Shown here piece by piece: positions 8,839-20,031 of a stretch of 64,000 bases of DNA. The DNA is taken from assembly GCA_039602395.1 (NCBI GenBank), contig JBCNJP010000023.1, positions 30,673,061 to 30,737,060 on the forward strand, read 5' to 3'. The position numbers and the translations under genes were made by a program. The notes under the pieces are model-generated. The model saw nothing but the letters and a program-made list of their open reading frames with translations. It did not search any database and was not told the origin of the DNA. Positions within the stretch are counted from its first letter, which is position 1. Each line of letters opens with the position of its first letter. Source of the stretch: Deinandra increscens subsp. villosa (Eukaryota > Streptophyta > Magnoliopsida > Asterales > Asteraceae).

Positions 8839-11800
8839 TGTCACACCCTGTAAGATTTGTGTCGGGATGCGAAAAAGGTTATCACAGTCAAGGTTACGAA
8901 CGTACTCTGTATGGTTCAACAACTAGAGCCGTTTTGGAAATTGTTTAATTGTTGGAGTAAATAGGAGTTTTTCCAATATCATTATGCAGCGGATTAATTG
9001 TAATGAGAAATTATATATTTTAAGTTTACAACACATAAGTTTTCGAAAGATTTTTAGGACATGACATCGTCAGGTGTTATGTCAGGAAAATCTCCAAAGG
9101 TAAAACCATACTCCAGAAACAACGAAAAGTCCTAAGATGCAAAGACAGGAAACAAGCAAGCAGGTCCGATGCATGCACAGCAATTAAGTTCAAGTGCCTG
9201 AGAATTCATACGAGAAAACGGTCAACAAATAATTGTTGGTGAGTTTCACAGGTTTAAAGTGCTAGTAGTTAAAAGTTGAATGAAAATAGTAATTGAAATA
9301 AGTTCATGTTAATAATTGACAATATCAGATAAGACTAGTTGATAAAGTTACCATGTACCCTAAATACCGAAACTGACTGTTTACCCACTCTTGGTACCTT
9401 TTGTCCGGTTGGTACTGCATAGATATGACATAACAATTTGTACTCTTTGAAAAATAACGGAGTCACGATTGGAGCTACCAATCAGAGCAGGGGCGTTAAC
9501 CCAATAGATCTATTCAAACGTTACCGTTTGCAAATGATAATTAATCGGATTCAGTTAATAGTGGGGTTTGAGTTATAGCATGAATGAACATGAGATAACA
9601 AGTGTGGACAATGGAAAAGCACATGAAACAGTTATGATAACAAGGTCTAATTGTCTAACATGGAAAAATTGTATGTATAAATTCTCCCCCAAAGATAAAA
9701 TAGTTAAAGGAAAAAGGGGCCGTGAAAAACTCACATGATTCAAAAACTATAGTCGGTAATCTGATCAACGGAAAGTGCAAGCCTAGATAATTATAAGACA
9801 TGCAATAATAATGAGTAATTGGGTTGACATTAATGTCACTCCAATTAGGGAGGTCAAGTCTTGACGTCATGGTAGCCTTAGGGTTAAGTGATTTGTAAAG
9901 CCAAAGTGAATGTATCCGGTTATGTATTTATTTGGAAAAATGTAAATTATATATTAAATAAAATATATAAAAATTCCCAACTAATATTTAAATATGGTAA
10001 ATATTTATAGAAATAAATATTAAGTCAAAATGAGGGTTTTCATATGAAAATTGATTATTTGGCTAGTTAGTAAAAAACCGGGCGATTTTGCGGGTATTTA
10101 TCCGTTTAAGTTAGAAATCAATCAAGTTCAATAAAATATGATTGTTTTCTGTCCAAAATAGGTAGATAATTATTTTATGTGACGGTTTTTATTAGTTTAC
10201 CAGTTTGGTGGATTTTGTGTCGGTTTTTATTAGTTTACCAGTTTGGTGGATTTTGTGTCGGTATTGTCGTTTTGGTCCCGTTTGCCCGTTAAATGATACT
10301 GTTAGGTTCCTAAATTCACCATATGCATTTGTAAACATGTTTTTACCATTAAAATAAGCCTATGAGTTCATTTGGACCAGATTTGGGATTCCTTACGAAA
10401 ATGGTGTTTCCGGGCCCGTCGGGTGTCCGTTTTAGTCCTGGTTTGTGCCCAAATTTAAGTAATTTGTTAAGGGATATTTTAGCCATGTTCTAGAGTCATT
10501 TAAAATATCATAACCTACAGTTAAAAACTCTAAACTTTCTGTTCAAAACGGATCTATAGTGAAAAGCAATTTCTAGGGTTTTTAAAGTGTACTTTTGTAT
10601 GTAAACGTTTGCTATGGTGAGTTTAAGCACTAGTGTTCTTTCTAAAGTCGAAGATGTCATATTTTGATTATAATAAGAGTTTAAAAACGTGTCATAGGCA
10701 TCAAGGGGTCCAAAGTTACAAGATCAACACATAATACACAATATATACAAATGTATTGTCTAAAAATGTAAACTAAACAAATACTTGTGTAAAAATCCAA
10801 CCAAACTAAGTTTTGAGCTTAATATTTCAAGGGAAAGACTATAATGAGTTCCTAGTAGGTAAATACATGGTGGAACATGAAGATAAATACAAGTAAGTAA
10901 GCTTTTATGGAGTAAAATGATGTTTAGGCAACAATGTGAGTCAAGACTTGGTAATGGAGTGTTCTAGTCATGAAAGGAGACTAAGTATTCTTGCTAGAAC
11001 AAGATTTTACTAGAAGAAGTGAAGATGAAACCTTGTTAGGAGATGATGATGACCGAAAATGATGATGATGATGGTTGTTCTTGAGTGTTCTTGCTTCCTA
11101 GCATCATGAATCATCAAGAGAATGAGAGTTTGAGTAGAAAATCTAGAGAGAGAGGAGAGAGAGAGAGAGCTTACGGTTTCTAGAGAGAGGAGGGAGCAAG
11201 AGAGAGAATTTCTCCAAGTGTTTATGTTGCAAATGAGGCTAAGTCAAGAAAGATTTTTAAGTATGTGTGTTTAATAAAGTAGGAGTGTTTGGATGTTGGT
11301 TTGTGGGGGTTTCGGTTCAAATATAACCGAGAGTGAGAGAGTGAGCCGAGAGTGGTACAGAGATGGAAAGTAGAGAGTGTTTGGGATATTTTTAGGGTGA
11401 TAAATATCTAGTATGGAATGGTTAAAACAAACACTAAGTGCTTGTGTTTGTTGTGCTTGGCTACGGACCGAACAAGAGAAGAAAGGGGGGACGGGTTCGA
11501 GCCTTGGGTGGTCGGCCGGTTTCTAGCTCACAAGGGAGGTTCAAGGGAGTTTAAACTTGTGTTTTATGTGTGTGTTTGTATAGTTAAATGGCTGCATAAA
11601 TGAGAGGGAAAAAGTAAGTGAGGGTGGAGGGAAACTAAGGTCCTTTGGTCCATAGTTTTGGTTGATTGTGGAGACAAAGTGTCACTTAGGTAATCTTAGG
11701 TTGTAAGGATGTTGGAGGTTGATTAGAAGGGCATCTAAGGAGGTCAACCACAAGTACATGTAAGTAACTAGAAAATAAAGGTGGTGGTTTGGTTTGGTTA

Positions 11801-12618
11801 CTCGAACCAGTCGAGAGGAAGGGAAGGGGTCACGGGTTCGATCTCCGTGGACAATCGGTTTGCGAGAGAGTAAGGAGGAAGGGTGAAGAGGGACCGGGTC
11901 GCAAAAGAAAAGGAAGAAAGAAAGTAAACTAAATCGGATCGGGTTTGAACTTTTTATAAAATATTTATTCGCGACGACATAAAATAATAAAACTATGACT
12001 CGGTTTGGAACAAAAATGCTCGAGGGTTAATAGCTTGAAAATTACGTTGCATGTATATATATATTGCATGCATGTAGAGTTTATTCGTTGTGAACATTAA
12101 TAATGTTTAATGAAATGTTTTGGATGTGAAATAAATCGATGTTAACGTAGGGATTGGATCACAAGTCTCGTTTTGTTGTCCTTGTCTAAACACATTGTTA
12201 TTTAATACGAATTTGTTTGTATAAGTCATATGTGAAATATGTGTGTCATAAAATGATAAATGGTTGATCAAAGTTTATGATTAAATTGAACGTAAAATGA
12301 CAAATGATAATAATAATATATTTCCCAAGATGATGAGATCATGCATGGGGTTTACCACATAGTTTGGTAAATCTGATAAACGAATTTGGTTAGTCGCTTT
12401 ATAAATATTGAAGTTCCAGCGACCATTTCGTGCAAAGAAGTCATCATGTTCGAGTATCGTTTTCAACATGAATTAAGGCTACGTCAAGGCTATTTCCTAT
12501 TGTAAATGAATGTAATTTTGATAAAATTGACACGTTGCAAGTAAACAGTTATGTAACGCAGTTAACACATAAGTATATATTATTGGTTTAAGTCCTAGGA
12601 AACTTACGGGTTGTTGCA
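8839..12618 (-). mobile_element. 3.8-kb solo LTR
   Basis: Begins TGTCACACCCTG and ends GGTTGTTGCA, flanked by a perfect 5-bp duplication CATGT (8834-8838 and 12619-12623). Removing it joins copia gag codons on either side in frame, which confirms the insertion. Minus orientation is inferred because this family's LTRs end in GGGTGTGACA when read in coding direction. It holds no coding region, no primer site and no second LTR, so it looks like the product of LTR-LTR recombination. A 38-bp tandem duplication lies at 10183-10258. Long, AT-rich and with only accidental short ORFs. Confidence 0.75.
10183..10258. repeat. 38-bp tandem duplication
   Basis: Two adjacent identical copies of a 38-bp unit starting CGGTTTTTATTAGTTTACCA lie within the solo LTR. 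Probably replication slippage. Confidence 0.8.
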
Positions 12619-13020
12619 CATGTCTTAGAATTGCTAACACTCAGGTTGAAAGTCTAAACAAGGAAGTAGAGGAACTTAAAGCCAAATTAGGAACCTCACA
12701 AAACAAAATTGAAAGAAATGACAAGATTGTGTCTGAAATGTTGAAGGCGAGTTCCCTGTTTTACAATACTGATGTTAGAATGCGGCATGTTAAAGGGAAC
12801 TCAGGTCTAGGTTTTGGTGCCGATGAAAAATCCATGCACTCTGTCCCAATGCCTTTAATGCATGAAATGATTCTTGATCATGAAATCTCTAAGACCACTT
12901 TAGAAGTTAAGGCTGAAATTGATAGTAAACTTGCTGCTTGTCCTATTAAGATATCTACTCCTGTTTCTAACATTACTAATAATTCTACTCCTGGACGACT
13001 GTGGATCTGACAATGCTTTA
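12619..13020 (+). pseudogene. copia gag coiled-coil fragment
   Basis: The plus-strand frame from 12624 encodes NTQVESLNKEVEELKAKLG, a coiled coil of the kind found in large copia gags. It continues through SEMLKASSLFYN and KGNSGLGFG to about 13010. It joins directly, with protease, integrase, RT and RNase H all deleted, to the ORF at 13001-13507. The 5' part is separated by the solo LTR. Recognition rests on the coiled coil and the GLGFG motif region. Confidence 0.55.
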
Positions 13021-13507
13021 TAAGGCACCATTCTCCAACCCTTCCAGAAATGACTATGCTGAGCACTTTTACAAGAAGTTGAGGAATGCTATGCTTAGTA
13101 AATTCAAGAGGTTTGAGGATTTTCCACACAAGTATTCCTACACGAAGAAATATAGAGGTGTGTTTAAACTGGATGGAAAGAAAAATTTCTCTAACACGTC
13201 GTACCCACCAACGGAGAAAACTAAAACCATTCCTCTGCCAATGAAGCATCTTGAAGGATGTTTAGATGACTTTAAGACTTGGGATTATAGTGATTATTTT
13301 AGAGAAGCAAAAATAATTTGCAAGTCGAAGACAATGAGTGTGATGGAAGTTCATGATTTGTTGAGGTTTTATAAGAAGGACATATTGGTGCTATACAAGC
13401 ATCAAACTGAGAGCTCTCCAGAGACTGAAGAATACGCCAAGTGCTATACTCGAGCAGTGAAAATAATCATTGAAGAGGAGTTGTGGTATGATCCCTCCAT
13501 TGTGTAG
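13001..13507 (+). CDS. Unrecognised ORF next to copia 3' LTR
   Basis: A 168-codon open frame ending 56 bp before an LTR. It is Lys/Tyr-rich with segments KAPFSNPSRNDYAEHF, FKTWDYSDYFREAKIICKSK, VHDLLRFYKKDILVLYKHQT and EEYAKCYTRAVKIIIEEELW. No catalytic motif, membrane segment or zinc site is evident. In a normal copia the RNase H would end here, so this is either an extra ORF 3' of pol or captured sequence. It is open throughout, unlike the rest of the element. The first codons overlap the junction with the gag fragment. I cannot name it. Confidence 0.45.
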   Translation: MDLTMLYKAPFSNPSRNDYAEHFYKKLRNAMLSKFKRFEDFPHKYSYTKKYRGVFKLDGKKNFSNTSYPPTEKTKTIPLPMKHLEGCLDDFKTWDYSDYFREAKIICKSKTMSVMEVHDLLRFYKKDILVLYKHQTESSPETEEYAKCYTRAVKIIIEEELWYDPSIV

Positions 13508-13563
13508 ATGTCCAAGAAGTTCAGAATGTGAAAGCTGTCCAATTCTAAAGCCTTGGGGAATAT

Positions 13564-13964
13564 TGTAGAGACCCTAATTTTGTAAGGCTTTTGCATTAGA
13601 TATTCTAGTGGGCTAGTGTGTATATTGTTAATGGGCTAGTTTGTGTGGGTTTAGGTTGATTAAGGGGTTTGGTCGAATATAGGCTATGTGAACCAAATTT
13701 TTGTGACTTGTTTAACAAGTTTAGATTTTCCTATATAAGGAATAGCTAGTCTACTAGTTTAGGGTTGGTTTTTTGTGTGTTATTGGATTAAAGGTGTATT
13801 AAAATTCTCTTGGAGAATTTCGGATTTCATAAGGTTATTAGCAATCGAATTCTACAAGTATTCTTCAACTGGTTTGTGATTATTCTTGAATCATCTCTGA
13901 TCACCAGATTCCGTACGGTGATTAGTACACCTGATATCGCGTGAGGAGAGATTTCGATCCTTAC

Positions 13965-13965
<1 letters not shown>
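13564..13965 (+). repeat. LTR of copia deletion derivative
   Basis: 402 bp, TGTAGAGACC ... CGATCCTTACA (TG...CA), immediately downstream of the retroelement ORF, with TATA-like CTATATAAGG near 13732. It would be the 3' LTR of the plus-strand element. A (TA)n tract begins right after it, so a target duplication cannot be seen. Confidence 0.65.

Positions 13966-14006
<41 letters not shown>
13966..14006. repeat. (TA)n microsatellite
   Basis: About 40 bp of near-perfect TA dinucleotide repeat. Confidence 0.9.
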
Positions 14007-14012
<6 letters not shown>

Positions 14013-14518
14013 TAGAGAAAAAAAACCAACCTTTCATTTTGGTCTCCTACCTACACTGCGCCCGTAGAAGATTTTGTCTGGCCAACAAACCCTCATCTCA
14101 GGTACAGGAAGGATCCGCGGGAAGGCACAGGAAGCTAGAAGGGAAGATGACAAAATCAACGGTCAAGGAAGTTATTCTACAACTCATGTAGAAATAATAA
14201 CCCTCGGCCCGGGTAAGTGTTTAGATCTATTTCACACTTGTTTTGAAAATCTGAAAAACATTTTCTCAAGTTTATCAGAGTTCCCGCCTGATAAAAATTT
14301 AATAGGATTTCTCTTCAAAATAAGTTTTTGAAATTTATCAAAACAAAAATAAACCAGGTCTAATTTACGACCTGTAAATAAACAAAGTTGTTTTAGTTTA
14401 GAAAAATAAATAGATTTTTGAAGAAAAATTGAAGTTTTGAATTACTTGCACATTCACCAAAATAAATCGCCCGCCCGACACGTCTCAAATGTCTAAAAAA
14501 TGGTTTAATAAAAGGCAA

Positions 14519-15360
14519 GCACGTCCCATGCCCTGATGGACACTCCCCGTGCTGCTTGCGACAGAAACCGATCAAAGGGGTTTTCTCCCCATTTGTGACG
14601 TCATTTGACACGGGTCATGCTCGAGATTCTCTCTGGGCGAAAGTTTCCACTTGACCATGAATCTTCTTCTCCACATCACCATCATGTAAGTATTTCGAAA
14701 TCTTTCCACTCTTTCTGCAAATAACTTTAGTTTAGTTGGGTTTTTGTTAAACTAGGGCTCGATTCGAAATCGTCAAATCTGACCCGAATTAGATGAAAAT
14801 CTTTGTTAGGATAGTTGTAATAAGTGTCAATCAATCATCCTAGTTATCAATCTAAGTCAAAACTCACGAATTAAAACCAATTTTGGTACTTTTCCTCAAG
14901 AACCCTAAGTTGAAAAGAGCTTAGATTTGTATGGTAAAAATGATGTTTTGGAAAACGGATAATAGGGTTTTCTAAATCGAAGGATTGCGAACTGATTGAT
15001 GTAAAATTTTCAAACTTTTCGCAAACTTTTGTTTTTTCCGGTTGAATGGTGAAGAACACGAAGAACAACACGGGATGTGCCTAGTCAAGCACGCCCCGTG
15101 CTGCTCTTCGGATGATCAACATGGGTTGTGCCCAGGTAGGCATGCCTCGTGCTGCTCCTCGAACACGAATCTTAAAGCTGATGAACAACACGGGCTGTGT
15201 TATGGTAAGCATGCCCCGTGCTATTCATGAAATCGAAATCAACTATTGAGGAACAACACGCCCCGTGTCTAACCCGACACGCCCCGTTCTGTTCTTCGTA
15301 AAACGCCATTTTTTTCGTTCTAACCGACATGGGTCGTGCTTAGTCAAGCACACCCCGTGC
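14519..15360 (+). promoter_or_regulatory. Paired 13-bp dyads upstream of ORF1
   Basis: Six pairs of variants of GCACGCCCCGTGC (5-bp arms, 3-nt loop). Pair centres are 14525/14546, 15074/15095, 15125/15146, 15194/15215, 15262/15283 and 15333/15354. Every pair is exactly 21 bp apart. The second member is usually the better dyad; the first is often CACGGGnnGTGC. The short ORFs here (for example 15042-15230) are translations of the motif pairs and not genes. Confidence 0.7.
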
Positions 15361-15516
15361 TAACCTATCTGACCACCCGAAAATTGCATTTCTTCCATGA
15401 AATTTTGTTCTCATATTATCATGTCTTCCATTTCAGGGCCAACTAGATACTTTTAACTCCCGGAGGGAAAAGAAAAGCCACGACCGTCTTCATCAACTTA
15501 TCCCCCGAGTCGATAA

Positions 15517-16632
15517 CATTACCCATGTGCCTCACATGGAGACACCGGAACAGCTCAATCAACTCTAAAACCAATGAAATGGTTGTTCGGATTGTTCATG
15601 CCAATTGGGGTGCGGGATTGCACCATAGAATTCCAAGCCTCCTTCACCTTCGAGGAAAGGGTGACGGACGTGAACGCCGAGGCTGGGGTACGATTCAGAA
15701 TAGGAAAGTGATGGTATTCAAGAACTATGGCACAGCTCATGTTCGACATCGGGGTCTATCTCAAAGACGAGCTACCTAGCTTGGAAAACGCACGACATTG
15801 TATGCCGGGCGAGGAGCATCGAGCAGATCCAGCCCACAGGGTTCATCGTCAAGCTTTTTGGGAAACCATTGGCTATGGACCCCAAAGGTACAACCCAAGC
15901 TCCAGCAAGAGTACCAAGTTGAGAGACCCGCTCCATCGTTACATCTACCGTTGTTTTGCTCAGCCTGTGTTCACCCGAGGCAACTCGAGCGGTATTATCA
16001 GTCTAAAGGATTTGGTAGCCCTCTACTTCTTCACCATGGGGAGGGTTTTCAACCTCCCCCATGCATTGTGCAGCGCCATCCATCACACCGCTAACACCGA
16101 CGACAGGAGCCCATTGCTCTATGGGAGTCTGATCCATAGCATTTACAATGCTTATGGCGTCCCCATTCCTCGAGACCTCGAGTGCTCCCCAGCCACTCAG
16201 TATGCAGATTTGAAATATACCCGAAGGCTCCTTAGGATCACACCCCATCCTCCCTTCAGGATGATGGATAGCAGGCACCGGGTATGGGATCCATTGGCTA
16301 TTGAGCCCATGGAGGAGGACCAGGACCAACAGCAGCAGGAGGAGTAGCCGGAGCACCACCCTGACCCCCACGGCCCTAACTTCCCGTCTATGATGGACCT
16401 CAACCACTCTCTCTAGCAAACCCACGCTACCGTCTTGGCCATAAATGATCGAACCCAGACAATGCATACGGAGATGTGGGGTATGCATGACGAGTTTGCT
16501 ACTCTTTAAGAGAGGTTCAAGAGGTGCTACGTTTAGCCCGGCGAGGAACCATCGGGTGGATATGGTGGAGGATATAGTGGACATAGCGGTGGAGGCAGCA
16601 GCGGATCAGACTCTGATGATGATACTCAGTGA
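15517..16632 (+). pseudogene. Athila-type ORF1 protein (decayed)
   Basis: The open part 15727-16347 (206 codons) has the Athila ORF1 hallmark RDPLHRYIYRCFAQPVF followed by SLKDLVALYFFTMGR and LYGSLIHSIYNAYGV. This is the segment that in Athila elements precedes the coiled C-terminus. The same frame extends upstream from 15517 (TIEFQASFTFEERV), broken by TGA at 15709-15711. It extends downstream to 16632, broken by TAG (16345), TAG, TAA and TAG, and ends in a Gly/Ser/Asp tail (GGYGGGYSGHSGGGSSGS). Four of the five stops can be explained as CAG or CAA mutated C-to-T. The biological role of Athila ORF1 is not settled; it is often described as gag- or env-like. Family assignment is from memory of the motif pattern. 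Confidence 0.65.
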
Positions 16633-16822
16633 CTTAAGGTATGGTTTGGTTGTTGACTTGTTTCTGATGGTGGCATGATACATTTTGACTGGTTGATACA
16701 TTTATATTTCCATGTTGATAGAATGATACACTTTTCAAGTTTTCTAGAGCCAAAATACGAAAAGGAGCATTATCTAGCGGAAAAGCAAAAGAAAATGCAA
16801 GAGTTTGGAAAATGTTGCTCTA

Positions 16823-17021
16823 AGATGGCCCGTGCCCCTTGGAACACGCCTCGTGCCCAACACGGATTGGCTTCTGACCAGCACGCCCCATGCCTCTGAC
16901 TTCCCTGACATGGCACGGCCCGTGCCCCACTTAACACGTCTCGTGCTACTAACACAGAAAAAGACAAAAGTCTGATTGACTGACATGGCACGCCCCGTGC
17001 TTGGATGGGCACGCCCCGTGC
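16823..17021 (+). promoter_or_regulatory. Paired 13-bp dyads upstream of TATA box
   Basis: Four more pairs of the GCACGCCCCGTGC word, centres 16829/16850, 16866/16887 (first member weak), 16919/16940 and 16994/17015. Each is again exactly 21 bp apart. GCACGGCCCGTGC at 16913-16925 extends to 6-bp arms. The cluster ends 19 bp before CTATAAAAG, the expected place for an upstream promoter element of the LTR. Confidence 0.7.
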
Positions 17022-17039
17022 TAACCTCTGGATTTTGCC

Positions 17040-17048
17040 TATAAAAGC
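17040..17048 (+). promoter_or_regulatory. TATA box of putative Athila-like LTR
   Basis: CTATAAAAG lies just downstream of the dyad cluster. Transcription would start near 17070-17080. No transcript evidence is available. Confidence 0.5.
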
Positions 17049-17996
17049 TTGCCTTCCTTCACTTCACAAATAGCTCAATTCTTTCCTCTCCCCCTCACTT
17101 TTAGATTAGTTAACAAGCCACTTGGTAAATGAAAGTATTTTGTCTATGAAGTCTTCTTTTACTAACTGGCAAATCTTTAAGCCATGATTGGCCAAACTCT
17201 TACACTTGATTGGAGATAACGCGCTTTTAACAAGTTTTCAAGTTGCTTTCATAACACCATTTTAAGGTGTGTCTAATGACTTTAAAAAAAACCTTTTTTA
17301 TTGAAAGTGTATTACTGATTTTCTCAACCAAGCATGCTTCACGTATCACAGACCATTTGGGGAGTCGAAATCCCAAAGGTCGGACCTGTGACATCCGGTC
17401 GGGGGACGATGCATAATTCGAAAGGTGACTCGCGCCCCATGCTACATGATACGTTCAAGGTCCTTATTTCTATGTAAGCAAACTCGGCTGACCACGCATG
17501 TGCGGGCTGAAAGTATTTGGTTGGAAATGAGGGTTGGTAATATTTTGTTACTTTATGGAAGCCGGGTGGTACGTATTTGTGAATTGGCTCTGGTTACGCC
17601 GGATGTACATACGCGAAAGCGATGTACGAAAGAAACGGACCTTAGTCCCTTAAAAAGATTATTTTTATCATAAAATAATCCGGCATGCAGGGTTGTTCCC
17701 CTGCTGGTTCATGACGGCGTGTCGAGGGTAACGGTTGCCCGACCAAGGAGCCCTACGACTAAGTGGCATTATACCACTTCATTTGATTACTGACATCACC
17801 TTCCCTCGGCATTTGTACTCCTCGCATACGATTAGCAGTTGGATGGTGGTTGACCAGGTCGGCTGAAAGGTGGTCAACTTCCTGTCAGTAAACAATCTTG
17901 AGGTAAGGTTATAAAATCCCAACTTGATTATGAGTTTTAGTGTCGTTACTCCTATCAATATTAACCCTATCATACTTGAGATCAGAGATTCATTTT

Positions 17997-17997
<1 letters not shown>
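17049..17997. other. Non-coding remainder of Athila-like LTR
   Basis: No credible gene. The stretch 17340-17780 is GC-richer, with phrases such as GTCGGGGGACGATGCATAA that look like Athila-type LTR text. The end of the element is not defined. Confidence 0.35.
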
Positions 17998-17998
<1 letters not shown>

Positions 17999-18068
<70 letters not shown>

Positions 18069-18080
18069 GTATATATATAT
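17999..18080. repeat. (AT)n microsatellite
   Basis: About 80 bp of AT repeat with a few interruptions (ATGTATAT). The ORFs crossing it on both strands are artefacts of the repeat. Confidence 0.9.
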
Positions 18081-19605
18081 ATACTAAAAGAAAAAAAATT
18101 ATTTTCCCTAAAAGATAGAAATTGGTTAAACGTAAACAAAGGTTGAGTATTGGAAGCCCTCATTTTCCATTGTGTCTTGATCGACCCCAATTCAACTTAC
18201 CGCTACTATACTGCCCACAATGGATGCACTTTCCCGTGTAATGTGGTGAAATGGTAGTTGTCAAGTAAATCAGGTATTATAAATTTAAAAGCTTCAAATG
18301 CTAAAAATGGTGTCACAAAATAATGTTATATTTAATATACACTACAGCACACACCAATTATTGTTTGAACAATTTCAACTTGTTTTGATTTCTTATTCTG
18401 CTAAACCTGAGGCCTTATCTGCGTATCGAAAGATCGACCTTAAGGTAGGTGATTTAACATTCGTATTTCTTTGTACATGATACACAGTTGACGATATCAT
18501 GAATATAAGACACTATGTGTAAGTGACAAGTGTAATCACATGAAAAATATGTGAAACATAGCTGAATATGTCTGATAGCGTGGGGTCTACAAGTCTAAGC
18601 AAATCAATGATACCTTAATATATCCTGATGTTATGAGTATGATTATGGCAGAGTTTAAATGTTGGACAAAATATACCAGCAATCAACTTGGCTTGTGTGC
18701 TTCATTTAGTTGATATTGAAGTGTAGTTCATTGTGTTTAACCAATATGATCTCGTATAGTGATCTTTCTCAAAACAATAATAGAATTTATTTCAGTATTG
18801 CATTGTTGTTTTCATTTCAGAAAAATATAAAGATTTTAGGTGTGTTTTGATATAAAGTTTGTAAAATCCAAAATGATTTATTCTTTATTTGTTTTCGATC
18901 TGATCGACACGAGATACTGAATATTTTCAAAACTGATTTTTAAACCATCTTGGTTCTCCAATGGAGTTTTCTGCCCAAGATTAATCTTATTCTTGAAAAT
19001 GGAAAACCGCACTTCTGTCTTCTGAAGATGCATGGTTAAAGTGTTGAATCTAGCATGGTGAAAGGGATAGTTTGCTTAAATCTAATGAAGGCTATATTCA
19101 CAAGTGGTTCAGTTGACGTAGTCCTATTCCAGCCATGCAATCTCTACAACTAACAACAAGAATTAGAATGATTCATGTAACGTCAAAGGGATTTGAAGAC
19201 TGATACAGTAGTAGATACAACACACGTCAAGAGGGAATTTCTGTGATTGAATTTTTGTTCGTTTTGGTTTCCATGAAGATCGGGGTGCATTACATTTCAT
19301 TAAGACGGAGGTTTTTGTCTTCACCGATGGGGTGATGTTCTTGGATATCTTTACGATTTCCGGGACGACTGATGAAGTGAACATTTATCATATACCAGTT
19401 CCAGTTGGAGAATTTGTTATTCACCATGGATAGATGTGCTTTATCCGAGGGGAAATTTGTTGGTTGTGGTGATTATACAAGATTACGGACTGTGTTTGCA
19501 TGCCTGAAGTTCTGTCGTAGGGGAATTTGCTGAAAATGGTGATATCATGAAGCCGCAAATTTGACTGATGGATTCCAAAGTGTGAAGATCAGCATTAGTC
19601 AGTAA

Positions 19606-19621
19606 TGTCCAGGGGGGTGTC
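19606..19621 (+). other. Polypurine tract
   Basis: GTCCAGGGGGGTGTC lies directly before the LTR, the plus-strand primer for reverse transcription. The related element at 40.2 kb has the equivalent CAGGGGAGTC. Confidence 0.6.
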
Positions 19622-20026
19622 TGTTAGAGAAAGTTCCTAGTGTGGTCGTTACAGTTCAAATAGATTATAAGACTAGTGTTTGATGCTGTCTTTTTAGAGT
19701 CAACAAAATGCCAACAAACTGACCAACTATCAAGCAACGAACTGCCAATGAAACTATAGGTTCGTAAGATTGGTTGTCTATAAATAGACTTCAGTTCGTT
19801 GGACAACATAAGTTTGTCATTTTTTTGAGTCTGTCTGTTGTGATCTAAGTGTCTGAGAGGGAAGATCATGCCCGATCTCCCCCAGGGCTTAAACGTTGAT
19901 GTATGCTCCTTCGGTTGTAATCATTCAACAATATTAATGTACCGTTTGAGTTTTATATCTGAATCAAACTTCTGTTCAGTACATATTCATATATTGACCT
20001 AGAAACGATCCCATACTGTTTTAACA
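19622..20026 (+). repeat. 3' LTR of copia element
   Basis: 405 bp, TGTTAGAGAAAG ... CTGTTTTAACA, a typical copia TGTTA...TAACA end. It is preceded by a polypurine tract. Beyond it, at about 20032, the gypsy LTR truncation begins. Confidence 0.7.
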
Positions 20027-20031
20027 CTAAC

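Larger units (their letters stand above)
14050..17990 (+). mobile_element. Athila-like gypsy element (non-autonomous copy)
   Basis: The limits are approximate. Its core is a decayed Athila-type ORF1 (15517-16632) flanked on both sides by the same paired GCACGCCCCGTGC motifs, with a TATA box (CTATAAAAG, 17040-17048) right after the downstream cluster. This suggests a 3' LTR starting somewhere between 16640 and 16830. No gag, protease, RT or integrase is visible. Exact LTR ends, primer site and target duplication could not be fixed by eye. Confidence 0.5.
18290..20026 (+). mobile_element. 3' end of plus-strand copia element
   Basis: Non-coding 3' internal sequence, a polypurine tract and a 3' LTR. 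The internal part (about 18420-19050) matches the minus-strand element at 40765-41310 in inverted orientation (for example TCGATCTGATCGACA, TTGGTTCTCCAA, CACTTCTGTCTTCTGAAG, CCCCACGCTATCAGACATATT on the opposite strand). The two are therefore related copies. Coding regions have been lost. Confidence 0.65.

Noticed and set aside
15042..15230. 62-codon Cys/His-rich ORF (HGLCPGRHASCCSS-like repeats)
   Set aside because: It is a translation of the paired GCACGCCCCGTGC motifs. The opposite-strand ORFs at 16770-17012 have the same cause.
17924..18190. ORFs rich in IYIYIY on both strands
   Set aside because: Translation of the (AT)n microsatellite.
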